From NCBI RefSeq assembly GCF_004354985.1, contig NZ_SMSK01000010.1, positions 124,001 through 188,000 of the forward strand: DNA of 64,000 nt, read 5' to 3'. The notes under the pieces were generated by a model. That model was given only the letters and a program-made list of their open reading frames with translations. It had not been told where the DNA came from and did not search any database. Shown in pieces: positions 17,387 through 25,840 of the stretch (its first letter is position 1; every line of letters begins with the position of its first letter). Position numbers and translations under genes: made by a program. The DNA comes from Segetibacter sp. 3557_3 (lineage in GTDB: Bacteria; Bacteroidota; Bacteroidia; Chitinophagales; Chitinophagaceae).

Positions 17387-19336
17387 TTATTCAAGCACCA
17401 TCACAAACCCGCCGGCTGGCAAAACCGCTACCGTTTGTTTCGGGTTGCTTAAGCTTATACTGGTTTGTTTAAAAAGCTGGTTATCCCCGCTATCGGTAAA
17501 CAAGGTTGCTTTCGATTTCTTGAACTGGGTTAAGTCTACCTGCATGTTCCGGTTTTCCTTTTCCGCATTAATCCCTGCAATGTACCACCGGTTTCCAGCC
17601 TTTCGTGCAAGCACAACGTTTTTACCCGGAAAGCCGGTCAGGAATTTAACGTCGTCCCAGGTATCAGGCAGCTCCTGCAAAAAGGTTTGGACAAAATCCG
17701 GCACATGCTCCATACCTGCAGGCGACTCAGCAAAGTGCTGAATGCCGGATAAAAAGAGGACAGATAAGGCTAGTTCAAATCCACTAGTCGTCTTTCGTTT
17801 TACCTGGGTTGGTATCCGGTAAAGATTCATAGGGGTAAAGTCCATCGGGTCAAAGGCATTTCTTGTAAAAGGAAGCATTGCACAATGGCTTGCCGCAGAG
17901 TCTGCATCCGCCTGGTTAAATGTGATCATTTCAAAACCACGCACAGCCTCCGTGGTTACCAGGTTTGGATAGGTACGACTCCAGCCCCTGGGCAGTGTTG
18001 CCCCATGAAAATTAACCATGAGCTTATGCGCCGCAGCATCTTGTAATATGTCGAGGTAATAACCGATCACCGACTGACCATCACCACCAAAGAAATCGAT
18101 TTTAACTCCTTTGATCCCCAGCTCGTTTAAGCGGGTAAATTCTTTTACCCGGTCGGCATGGGTAAGCAACTTGTTTTTAGGTGTGTATTTAACCGTATTC
18201 CAGTCGCCGGCCGAATTGTACCAAAGTAACAATCCTACGTTTTTACCGGCTGCATATTCCGACAACTCCTTAATCCTGTCGTAGCCGATCTTACGGTCCC
18301 AGTCGGCATCCACAAGGCAGTATTGCCACTTCATTCTGGAGGCAAAATCAACATATCGCTTCTGCTCACTATAAACTATCGAGTCATCTTTAGACATGAT
18401 CCAGCTCCAGGAAGATTTTCCTGGTTTTACAAACGAGGTCTCTGTAACAACCGAAGGTTTTGCCAGGTCGGTTCCAAGTGCCGACTCAATGATGGTGTTT
18501 AAACCACCAAGAGTAATCACCCGCCATGGCGAATAAAAAGGCAGCTGCGATACCGGTAACAAGCTGGCGTTTTTAATTACTTCCCGCGGATCAGGAAAAG
18601 CGACACTGTAAGTGCCACCCGCTGACTCGGACGAGAGCCTGCTTGCACAATAGCTACTATCCAAACCTGCTTCAGTGATCAATAGCCAGGTATCGTTTTG
18701 CCTGAACAGGGCCGGGTATACCCAACCTACACCTGTTGGCGATGGGGTACCTACCGGTATATCCTGCTGGTAATGCTCTTCGTAGGCCGGGTTTGTTTTT
18801 TCCCAACCGGTTTTCGACACCTGCATGGGTTGCAGCCATGCCCTCGCGCCGGCATCAAAACGGTATTCAGTTACTTCCCGTAAAACCTGCTGCCGGGTGG
18901 TTGTAGTACCTGCATTATAGTAGCGAAAGGCCAGGCCATCATTGGATACCTGGAAAATGATATCAAAGGGTTTTCCTGAAGCATTCTTCAGGTGGATGAT
19001 CCGCCTGTTTGCCTGGTAGTTATTCTGTTTTCTTTTGCCGTGTACCATGTGGTAAACGTCACCTATCTTTTGAACTGGTGAGGTTGAATTAAGACTCATC
19101 GCGGTGGAAAAATCACCATCATCCCTTACGAGTCCAAGCCGTGATTGGGCAAGCAGGGGTTTGCCGGAGTAACGCACCTGGTAACCAGGTTCTCCGGTTT
19201 TGCTAATCGAAAATAGGACCTCGACTTTCTTATCCGGACTCAACACTTGTACGCCTGTCGATTGAGCAGATATGCCACCAATCAGCAACAGGCAGCAACA
19301 AGAAACCATAAACCTGTTTATTATCTTGTTCTTCAT
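17387..19336 (-). CDS. GH97-family alpha-glycosidase, probably retaining
   Basis: The ATG at 19336 is preferred because it directly precedes a signal peptide (KNKIINRFMVSCCCLLLIGG); a longer form would add 11 residues. The 649-residue product has the GH97 N-terminal beta-super-sandwich, the catalytic TIM barrel and a C-terminal beta domain. In the barrel the segment GVKIDFFGGDG carries an aspartate (residue 414 of this start) at the place of the nucleophile of retaining GH97 enzymes, and TTEAVRG carries a likely acid/base glutamate (463). Retaining members are mostly alpha-galactosidases, unlike inverting SusB alpha-glucosidase, so alpha-galactosidase is favoured. It acts in the periplasm on imported oligosaccharides. 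It is followed by the esterase gene. Confidence 0.88.
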   Translation of the reverse strand: MKNKIINRFMVSCCCLLLIGGISAQSTGVQVLSPDKKVEVLFSISKTGEPGYQVRYSGKPLLAQSRLGLVRDDGDFSTAMSLNSTSPVQKIGDVYHMVHGKRKQNNYQANRRIIHLKNASGKPFDIIFQVSNDGLAFRYYNAGTTTTRQQVLREVTEYRFDAGARAWLQPMQVSKTGWEKTNPAYEEHYQQDIPVGTPSPTGVGWVYPALFRQNDTWLLITEAGLDSSYCASRLSSESAGGTYSVAFPDPREVIKNASLLPVSQLPFYSPWRVITLGGLNTIIESALGTDLAKPSVVTETSFVKPGKSSWSWIMSKDDSIVYSEQKRYVDFASRMKWQYCLVDADWDRKIGYDRIKELSEYAAGKNVGLLLWYNSAGDWNTVKYTPKNKLLTHADRVKEFTRLNELGIKGVKIDFFGGDGQSVIGYYLDILQDAAAHKLMVNFHGATLPRGWSRTYPNLVTTEAVRGFEMITFNQADADSAASHCAMLPFTRNAFDPMDFTPMNLYRIPTQVKRKTTSGFELALSVLFLSGIQHFAESPAGMEHVPDFVQTFLQELPDTWDDVKFLTGFPGKNVVLARKAGNRWYIAGINAEKENRNMQVDLTQFKKSKATLFTDSGDNQLFKQTSISLSNPKQTVAVLPAGGFVMVLE

Positions 19337-19468
19337 ATTCAGCTTATCATGTTTAAAGAAGTAGGACAAACCCCTACAACCAATAGTGGTAGCCCTCCAA
19401 AAAAGTTTACCAATATCAGTAAACCGTTTTGCTTAGGCTGGCAAAAACCGAACGCTCCAAACGCCAGC

Positions 19469-19699
19469 TTACCATAGCGGTGAAGAATATACCGAAACAT
19501 CATTGACGGTTGTAAACAAAGAATAATTCTTGCCCTGCCTGATCATTATGGGATCATGTGCAGGCGTTTGCCGTGTTGGCGTTATTGTACCAACGGCCAG
19601 TGGGGCAACTCGGCGCCTGGAGATGTTTGTTGGAACACTGGTTTGCGCAATGGCTAATGCAGTAAAACAAACAAAGAAAAGAAAGTACAAAAGTTTCAT
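19469..19699 (-). pseudogene. 5' remnant of a GH43-type arabinanase gene
   Basis: The reading frame starts with a good signal peptide (MKLLYFLFFVCFTALAIAQ) and then gives APAHDPIMIRQGKNYSLF-like sequence (AHDPIMIRQGKNYSLFTT, then VSVYSSPLW) before a stop. That is the opening blade of GH43 enzymes, where the first Asp of HDP is the catalytic base. A full GH43 gene would need about 250-300 further residues; here the frame ends after 76 residues and the following sequence is the upstream region of the GH97 gene. It looks like a gene whose 3' part was deleted. It is on the same strand as, and upstream of, GH97. Confidence 0.6.
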
Positions 19700-19906
19700 A
19701 CGGCTCAATGGTTTACAGGTATATGGCGCCAGGTTAAAACTATGGATTATACACGCATCAGCAAAACTTCATAGAAATTGAACAGTAAACCCTTCGGGAT
19801 ATTAAAAGTCCTTTTTAAACCGCCTGAAGAGCTATAGCTGTATGTGGGATATTGATGGGCAGATAACAAAGCTGAATAAAGAGCATACCGTAGAAGTGAG
19901 TGACAC

Positions 19907-19936
19907 CCCCGTCCGAACCGGTTCATCCGGGCGGGC
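19907..19936. repeat. REP-like GC-rich hairpin
   Basis: The sequence CCCCCGTCCGAACCGGTTCA followed by TCCGGGCGGGC forms a hairpin of the family seen at 3453, 16400, 50092 and 62684, with a different loop. A second partial arm (TTCATTCTGGCGGGAGTTCA, then TCCGGCGGGCAACG) follows at about 19961-19991, so two half-elements are side by side. They lie in the 345-base region between the GH43 remnant and the XdhC-like gene; no gene is supported there. Confidence 0.55.
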
Positions 19937-20197
19937 GTCAGAACGGCCAGCCCGAAAGAATTCATTCTGGCGGGAGTTCATCCGGCGGGCAACGATGATG
20001 AGAAGAATTCCTCAAGCTGGCTCCAAAAAAAAGCACGGGTTAATTTGAGCAAGCGTGTTTTAAAACAGAATGATGCATTTGCTAATTTGCAGGCAGGATC
20101 AACAGCCGATAGGTTGCATTCAGTTGTGGAATGGTATAACCGCAAACCTTTAAACATTGGGTCCGCAATTTGCGGCGCTCGACTAAATCATCAGCAA

Positions 20198-21352
20198 ATG
20201 AAAGAAATTGAAGACATTGTTGCTGCTTACCAAAAAGCTCAATCGTCGGGCCTGCGGTCGGCACTTGCAACAGTGGTTCATGTCGAAGGATCATCGTATC
20301 GCCGCCCCGGTGCAAGGATGCTGGTTACAGACGACGGGCGGCTGACCGGGGCAATTAGCGGGGGATGTCTTGAAGGCGATGCATTAAGAAAAGCGTTGCT
20401 GGCGATTTCGGAACAGCAAAATAAACTTGTTACTTACGATACCACAGATGAGGACGACGCCCGGTTTGGCGTACAGTTGGGATGCAACGGAATAGTACAC
20501 ATCTTATTCGAGCCTATTGATAATGCCCGGCCCAACAACCCCATTGCGCTACTTGAAAAAATCACGCAGCATCGGCATGAGGCAACCTTGCTGACCTTGT
20601 TTTCACTAAAGCGATCTCTACAGCTTCAACCAGGAACCGTATTGTTATACCAGGATGAAAACTTTATAAATGGGCATCCTCATGAGACTGGAAATGCATT
20701 GCTGCGGCCTATGGTACTACAGGTAGTAGAACAGCGTAAATCCCTGATTACAGACATTGTATATACCGGTGAGTCTTTCACGGGCCTGTTCGACTTTATT
20801 CAACCGCCGATTTCACTGGTGATCTTTGGTGCAGGAAACGACGCAATTCCTGTTGTTACTGCGGCAAATATACCCGGATGGCATACCACAATTATTGACG
20901 GGCGTGCGAGCCATGCCACAACAGCGCGTTTTCCGCATGCTAAAAAAGTTGTGGTAGCAAAAGCGAGTGATGCGCTCACAAACATTCACATCGACAACCG
21001 CACCGCCTTTGTTTTGATGACACACAATTTCAACTACGACCGGGATATTTTACAAGGCTTGTTGAAAAGCGGATGCAGGTATATCGGCATGCTTGGTCCG
21101 CTAAAAAAGCTTGAACGTATGCTTGCCGAGCTCGGTATTGATGAACCTGCAGACAAGTTCAGTTTGGCTAATGGGATTTATGGCCCGATTGGTTTGGATA
21201 TCGGTGCGGAAACAGCTGAAGAAATTGCCCTGTCAATTGTTGCAGAGGTCATGGCGGTTTTCGAAGATGGGAAGGGTAAGTTTCTGCGGGAAAAACGAAC
21301 CGCAATACATGAAAGAAACACAGAACCCATAGCTGGCCAGCCGTTTAAGTGA
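20198..21352 (+). CDS. XdhC/CoxI-family molybdenum-enzyme maturation factor-like protein
   Basis: The ATG at 20198 is chosen because the family starts at MKEIEDIVAAYQKA; the open frame extends upstream to a TTG at 20045 with no family similarity. The 384-residue product has the N-terminal XdhC domain (LATVVHVEGSSYRRPGARML; GAISGGCLEGD) and the C-terminal Rossmann domain (SLVIFGAGNDAIPVV; IGMLGPLKKLERML). XdhC proteins bind and sulfurate the molybdenum cofactor before insertion into xanthine dehydrogenase-type enzymes. No such enzyme or cofactor gene is in the window, so the client is unknown. Confidence 0.88.
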   Translation: MKEIEDIVAAYQKAQSSGLRSALATVVHVEGSSYRRPGARMLVTDDGRLTGAISGGCLEGDALRKALLAISEQQNKLVTYDTTDEDDARFGVQLGCNGIVHILFEPIDNARPNNPIALLEKITQHRHEATLLTLFSLKRSLQLQPGTVLLYQDENFINGHPHETGNALLRPMVLQVVEQRKSLITDIVYTGESFTGLFDFIQPPISLVIFGAGNDAIPVVTAANIPGWHTTIIDGRASHATTARFPHAKKVVVAKASDALTNIHIDNRTAFVLMTHNFNYDRDILQGLLKSGCRYIGMLGPLKKLERMLAELGIDEPADKFSLANGIYGPIGLDIGAETAEEIALSIVAEVMAVFEDGKGKFLREKRTAIHERNTEPIAGQPFK

Positions 21353-21466
21353 AGATTGCCCCTGTTAGCTTTGGAAAACAACCCGGCAAAACCTACCCAA
21401 ATAAGCACTTTGCTAAACTTAATAACGAATGCATTTATGCTTTATCTTTAAAGGATAAACACTGAA

Positions 21467-23950
21467 GTGCAAAATTCGACCTGTCCGCACAGAGAGCATA
21501 ACTCCATAAAAGGGTTTTTAATTTCATGTGCCTTACTGCTATTCTTTTGCCCTGGCAACAATGCCGGGCTTTATGCACAACTTTGCCCTCCGAACATCGA
21601 TTTTGAGTCGTCCACCTTCGACAGGTGGACCTGCCATACCGGTTCAGTGGCTGCTGTGAGCGGACAGAATATCATCTCACTTACCCCTTCCGGTTCAGCG
21701 ATCGCCGACAGGCATACCATGATGTCGGCTAATCCTGGTGACGGACTTGACCCATTTGGTGGTTTCCCGGTCAATTGCCCTAATGGCAGCGGGCACTCCA
21801 TTAAGCTTGGCAATACCTCGGGCGGCGGTGAGGCAGAGGGCATTTCGTATACGTTTACTATTCCAGCAAACGAAAACGCTTATACCCTTATTTACAACTA
21901 TGCGGTTGTTTTCCAGGATCCAAATCACCAGGAGAATGAACAACCCCGTATGGAGATAGAAATCACCAACGTAACAGATAATACGGTTATCAGCTGTGCC
22001 TCGTTCACGTTTCGGCCATATGGTACAACCCTGCCCGGGTTTAAGGTTTCGCCGAACCCCGGATCTAATACTCCTGTGCTTTATAAAGACTGGACTCCTG
22101 TTTCGATAAACCTTTCCGGTAATGCGGGCAAAACGATACGGCTCTTCTTCAAAACGGCGGATTGTACGTTTCGCCGCCATTTTGGATACGCCTATATTGA
22201 TGTAAACTCTGAATGCAGCGGAACCTTTGTCGGGGCAACGTATTGTCGCGATGATACGGCAATCAATGTGTCGGGACCATACGGCTACCAGGGATACACC
22301 TGGTACAATAGCAACCTGAGCCAGGTACTTGGCAACCAGCAGGTGCTTACCCTGTCTCCGCCACCTGCTGCGGGTACCGTGGTAGCGGTAAAGCTGGTGC
22401 CTTATGCCGGCTATGGCTGTCCACAAACCTTATTCGCCCAATTAATCGACACGCTAACAGTTGTTTCAAATGCCGGTAAAGATGTGCTGTCGTGTAACCG
22501 AACCCCGGTGCAAGTCGGGGCACCTCCCAAGCCCGGGCTTGTTTATCGATGGCGACCGACCGCCGGGTTGAGTAATCCCAATATTGCCAACCCGCTCGCC
22601 AGTCCTGATAGTACTACCACGTATGTGCTCACCACCAACCATGATGGCGGGGGGTGCATCACTACCGATACCGTTGTTGTAAAAGCTTCTATCATAAACA
22701 ACACGATACAACTGGCAGGAGTTGCTGATTACTGCCTGGGGAGGGGTGACAGCGCGGTATTACAAGTGGCCGCTGCAGACAGCATTCAATGGTATCGGGA
22801 TAATGTTGCTATTCCGGGGGCGAGACAGCAGCGGTATAAAGTGCTTACTTCGGGAGCTTATTATGCCACGCTTCAGAATAGTGATGGCTGTAGTATTTCT
22901 ACCCCGGTGCAACAGGTAAATATTGCCTCTATCCCCGCCTCCGGATTTGTACCACCGGATAATGCAAATCAATGCCTGGTAGGAAACAAGTTTGGATTTA
23001 TCAACACCAGCACAAATAGCATAGGGCAAATGGAATACACCTGGTTAATGGGTGATGGCAGCCGTCAAACGAGTAGGGATATCAATTACAGTTACCCACG
23101 TGCAGGTGTATACAAGGTGAAGCTGATTGTAAGCAGCAATAAGGTTTGCGCAGACAGCACGGACTTTACTGTGCAGGTGTACCCAAATGCGATTGCCGAC
23201 TTTTCTTTGCGTCCTGTTTGCGTTGACCTTCCGGCGCAGCCTGTAAATAATACTTCCGACACCCTTGGCTCGCCCGTCCAATATCTTTGGAACCTGGGTA
23301 ATGGTCAAACATCTACTTTGCGTACCCCACCTGCACAGGTGTTTAAATTACCAGGCAATTACAGTATCAGCCTTTCGGTAAATACACCACAGTGCCCCAC
23401 GCCACTGCATACGGTTAGGCAAACACTTGTTGTTGAGCGGCCCCGGAATGGGATAAGGTACCCAGATAAGTACGCTGTGATTAACCTTCCGTTACCCCTG
23501 GAGTCGCGCAACTTTGGTGATTCCATCTTGTGGACACCAGGGATAAGTCTGAACACGCGCACCAGTGACCGGCCCATGTTTACCGGAGCAAACGACCAGG
23601 CTTATGCGATAGCAATTAAAACAGCGGCAGGTTGCACCACTGTAGATTCATTGCAGGTAAAAACGGTTAAACAGGTGGAGATGTATGTGCCCACTGCATT
23701 TACCCCTAATAATGATGGCAGAAACGACTTTTTACACCCGGTTCTAATGGGTATAGTCCAGGTGCGTTACTTTAGGGTGTTCAATCGTTGGGGCGAGCTC
23801 GTGTACCAGATGCACTCGGACAGGCCGGGATGGGATGGTACGGTGAAGGGTGTTCCGCAACAATCGCAAACCGTGGTATGGGCTGCTGAAGGCATTGGGG
23901 TTGACGGTAAAACTTATACCCGAAAAGGTACAAGTGTCCTGATCCGTTAA
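21467..23950 (+). CDS. Large surface protein with PKD-like domains and CHU_C type IX sorting domain
   Basis: The 827-residue protein starts at a GTG and has a signal peptide (FLISCALLLFFCPGNNAGLY). The N-terminal 250 residues form a beta-sandwich (PPNIDFESSTFDRWTCHTGS; FGYAYIDVNSEC). Ig-like blades follow, then PKD-like repeats (YTWLMGDGSRQTSRDINYSY around residue 530; YLWNLGNGQTSTLRTPPA near 610). The last 93 residues are the gliding-type CHU_C domain (MYVPTAFTPNNDGRNDF; FRVFNRWGELVYQ; GWDGTVKG). That domain is the type B signal for the type IX secretion system, so the protein should be exported to the cell surface. Function is probably adhesive; no catalytic domain is seen. Confidence 0.92.
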   Translation: MQNSTCPHREHNSIKGFLISCALLLFFCPGNNAGLYAQLCPPNIDFESSTFDRWTCHTGSVAAVSGQNIISLTPSGSAIADRHTMMSANPGDGLDPFGGFPVNCPNGSGHSIKLGNTSGGGEAEGISYTFTIPANENAYTLIYNYAVVFQDPNHQENEQPRMEIEITNVTDNTVISCASFTFRPYGTTLPGFKVSPNPGSNTPVLYKDWTPVSINLSGNAGKTIRLFFKTADCTFRRHFGYAYIDVNSECSGTFVGATYCRDDTAINVSGPYGYQGYTWYNSNLSQVLGNQQVLTLSPPPAAGTVVAVKLVPYAGYGCPQTLFAQLIDTLTVVSNAGKDVLSCNRTPVQVGAPPKPGLVYRWRPTAGLSNPNIANPLASPDSTTTYVLTTNHDGGGCITTDTVVVKASIINNTIQLAGVADYCLGRGDSAVLQVAAADSIQWYRDNVAIPGARQQRYKVLTSGAYYATLQNSDGCSISTPVQQVNIASIPASGFVPPDNANQCLVGNKFGFINTSTNSIGQMEYTWLMGDGSRQTSRDINYSYPRAGVYKVKLIVSSNKVCADSTDFTVQVYPNAIADFSLRPVCVDLPAQPVNNTSDTLGSPVQYLWNLGNGQTSTLRTPPAQVFKLPGNYSISLSVNTPQCPTPLHTVRQTLVVERPRNGIRYPDKYAVINLPLPLESRNFGDSILWTPGISLNTRTSDRPMFTGANDQAYAIAIKTAAGCTTVDSLQVKTVKQVEMYVPTAFTPNNDGRNDFLHPVLMGIVQVRYFRVFNRWGELVYQMHSDRPGWDGTVKGVPQQSQTVVWAAEGIGVDGKTYTRKGTSVLIR

Positions 23951-23994
23951 GACTTAAAGTCCGTCATCTGCGCAAAACCCTCAAAGCAGGTATG

Positions 23995-24282
23995 TTATCG
24001 CCTGTTGAATCCTCCGGTACGCGGTGGGCTTGGCTTAGATCCACGCTCTTCCGCTTCTTTAACTACCAGGGGCTTTTTTCCCAGCGATAGATCATGAAGG
24101 CTTTCTATTGCATCAAGTGCCTCTTCTTTGTTTGGCATGTCAACAAAAGCAAAGCCTTTGCTTTTACCGGTTTCTTTGTCGATGGCTACCTTTGCAGAGG
24201 TAATCGTTCCAAACTTTTCAAATATTTCTGTAAGTTCCGCATCATCAAGATCGTATGGTAACCCCGCAACAAAAATTTTCAT
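23995..24282 (-). CDS. Small RNA-binding protein with one RRM
   Basis: The 95-residue protein is a single RNA recognition motif. RNP2 is IFVAGL near the start and RNP1 is KGFAFVDM at residues 43-50, both with the aromatic residues that stack on RNA bases. The C-terminal tail is short, basic and Gly/Pro-rich (GSKPSPPRTGGFNRR). Bacterial RRM proteins of this size are common in Bacteroidota and bind AU-rich single-stranded RNA, some acting as chaperone-like factors. It is convergent with the CHU_C protein gene, and transcribed from its own promoter in the 495-base gap upstream. Confidence 0.93.
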   Translation of the reverse strand: MKIFVAGLPYDLDDAELTEIFEKFGTITSAKVAIDKETGKSKGFAFVDMPNKEEALDAIESLHDLSLGKKPLVVKEAEERGSKPSPPRTGGFNRR

Positions 24283-24777
24283 AGAAGTGTTTTAGCGAAA
24301 GTACATAACAAAAATGGCTATTCCTGTAACTGTATAACAAGTATTCAGCAAAATTGTTATTCATAGATTTTTCCACAGCGAGTTCCCCTTTTTTTCTAAA
24401 ATCATCCAAATACTCAACACTCAATGCACTGATGCTAATACCTGGCATGTGGATGCAAACACTAGTGTTGACGCATGCACAACACCTCCCGATTTTAGCC
24501 TCCCAGGGGGATCCGGCGATCTTACCAATGCTGTTTAGGGATAAATACAGCTTCCATTTACCCCTACTTACTTCAGGTTTTATGATAATTAAATCTTTGT
24601 CTGTGCGGGCAGCACGATTCAATTCGGGTTGTACCCGACCGGTTTATCATCCTGTTCACCCCCCCCAACTCAAGTAAGAATACTGCTGCAAACATTAACG
24701 CAAACAGCTTTAAGGTGGCATCATTTTAGAAACAACACCTTCTGTTACCAATACAATTCACATTAAATCAAAGAAAT
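24283..24777. other. Intergenic region without a supported gene
   Basis: Two overlapping frames on opposite strands cross this stretch, but neither has a credible start or a recognisable domain. The region holds a CCCAGGGGGATCCGGCGATC fragment at about 24507, related to the repeats at 481 and 567. The divergent RRM and basic-protein genes must have their promoters here. Confidence 0.6.
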
Positions 24778-25143
24778 ATGAAAAAGATTACTGGTTTATG
24801 CCTGGTAATGGGAATCCTTTTTTCTTCCGGAGTGATTGCTCAACAAGACACGACCGTGGTTCAGGAAGTCAAGCAAGGTGCTAAAAACGCGGGTAAGGCG
24901 GTTGGTAAGGGGGCCAAAAGCGCAGGCAAAGCGGTAGGAAAGGGCGCAAAAAAGTTGGGCAATAAAACCGCTGAGGTTGCAAGCAAGGGCTTTTCAGAAG
25001 TAAAAGATAAAACGTATAAAGGTAAGACTGGGCCGGATGGACAAACGATCTATATCGACAAGCACTCGAAATACTATTGGGTGGATGAGAAAGGCGTTAA
25101 ACAGTATGTTGCGGCAGATCAGCTAAAGGACAAAATGGATTAA
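24778..25143 (+). CDS. Small secreted Lys/Ala/Gly-rich repeat protein
   Basis: The 121-residue product has a signal peptide (KKITGLCLVMGILFSSGVIA) and then a lysine-rich, helix-forming stretch with the repeated unit GKGAKxAGKAV: GAKNAGKAVGKGAKSAGKAV, then GKGAKKLGNKTAEVASKG. This resembles late-embryogenesis-abundant or histone-H1-like sequences. The C-terminal 45 residues are non-repetitive (GPDGQTIYIDKHSKYYWVDE, then KGVKQYVA) and may fold as a small beta hairpin. No family is recognised with confidence. A strong terminator follows, and it appears to be monocistronic. Confidence 0.8.
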   Translation: MKKITGLCLVMGILFSSGVIAQQDTTVVQEVKQGAKNAGKAVGKGAKSAGKAVGKGAKKLGNKTAEVASKGFSEVKDKTYKGKTGPDGQTIYIDKHSKYYWVDEKGVKQYVAADQLKDKMD

Positions 25144-25186
25144 AGGCGAACGCTTGTTGCTAACAGGATACATGTACAAAACTTAG

Positions 25187-25215
25187 AGCCGGTTACGCCG
25201 GCTTTTTGTTTTTTA
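25187..25215 (+). terminator. Rho-independent terminator after the basic secreted protein
   Basis: AGCCGG at 25187-25192 pairs with CCGGCT at 25198-25203 around the loop TTACG, followed by TTTTGTTTTTTAT. It sits 43 bases after the stop codon at 25143. Confidence 0.85.
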
Positions 25216-25277
25216 TACTGCCTACCGGCAGGGTTAGTTCAGATGTACTATCTTGATGTTTACTTTAAGGATCATTC

Positions 25278-25826
25278 ATGAATCTTGTTTTAATCCAACA
25301 AAAAATTTTTGACATCCGCGAACAGCGTGTCATGCTCGACTACGACCTAGCTGTACTGTACGACGTAGAAACAAGGGTCCTTAACCAGGCAGTAAAACGG
25401 AACAAAACCCGTTTTCCGGCAGACTTCATGTTCAGGCTTACTTCCGAAGAATGGGCATGGGTGCGATCCCAAACCCTGATCGATGAAGAACAACTCTCCA
25501 ACTCATCACAAAATGTGATGAGTCGGGGCCGCCACCGGGGTGCCACCTACCTTCCGTATGCATTTACCGAGCATGGCGTTACCATGCTGGCGAGTGTGCT
25601 GCGCAGCGAAAAGGCAGTAAAAATGAACATCGCAATTGTACGCGCCTTTATCGCACTTCGCCAACTTTCGCAGCAGTATAAAGAGCTGGCGGAAAAACTT
25701 GCCGAACTGGAGAAACATACCAATAAACAATTCACCGATATCTACGAAGCTTTAAACTTTCTTGTCGACAAAAAAAAGGAAGAAGAAGCCTTTGCTACAC
25801 GGGAACGTATCGGTTTCAAAAAGTAA
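25278..25826 (+). CDS. ORF6N domain-containing protein
   Basis: The 182-residue protein opens with the ORF6N domain (IQQKIFDIREQRVMLDYDLA; YDVETRVLNQAVKRNKTRFP; DFMFRLTSEEW) through about residue 115, ending in FTEHGVTMLASVLRSEKAV. The C-terminal 60 residues are a predicted coiled coil (LRQLSQQYKELAEKLAELEK). ORF6N is related to phage antirepressor and KilA-N DNA-binding modules; stand-alone copies are very common in Bacteroidota chromosomes. It sits 14 bases before a methyltransferase gene, suggesting co-transcription. No other phage gene is nearby, so an active prophage is unlikely. Confidence 0.92.
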   Translation: MNLVLIQQKIFDIREQRVMLDYDLAVLYDVETRVLNQAVKRNKTRFPADFMFRLTSEEWAWVRSQTLIDEEQLSNSSQNVMSRGRHRGATYLPYAFTEHGVTMLASVLRSEKAVKMNIAIVRAFIALRQLSQQYKELAEKLAELEKHTNKQFTDIYEALNFLVDKKKEEEAFATRERIGFKK

Positions 25827-25840
25827 TTTGATCAACCTGC

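Noticed and set aside
24245-24622. Minus-strand frame of 125 codons overlapping the RRM gene start
   Set aside because: It needs a TTG start, overlaps the RRM gene by 38 bases and has no domain signature.
24354-24677. Open frame of 107 codons on the plus strand between the RRM and the basic secreted protein genes
   Set aside because: Amino acid content is not protein-like, it ends in a proline/histidine-rich stretch, and it overlaps a repeat fragment and a longer minus-strand frame. No family resemblance was seen.
25278-25826. Prophage remnant based on the ORF6N domain
   Set aside because: No integrase, capsid, terminase or lysis gene and no attachment repeats are near; stand-alone ORF6N genes are common in this phylum.
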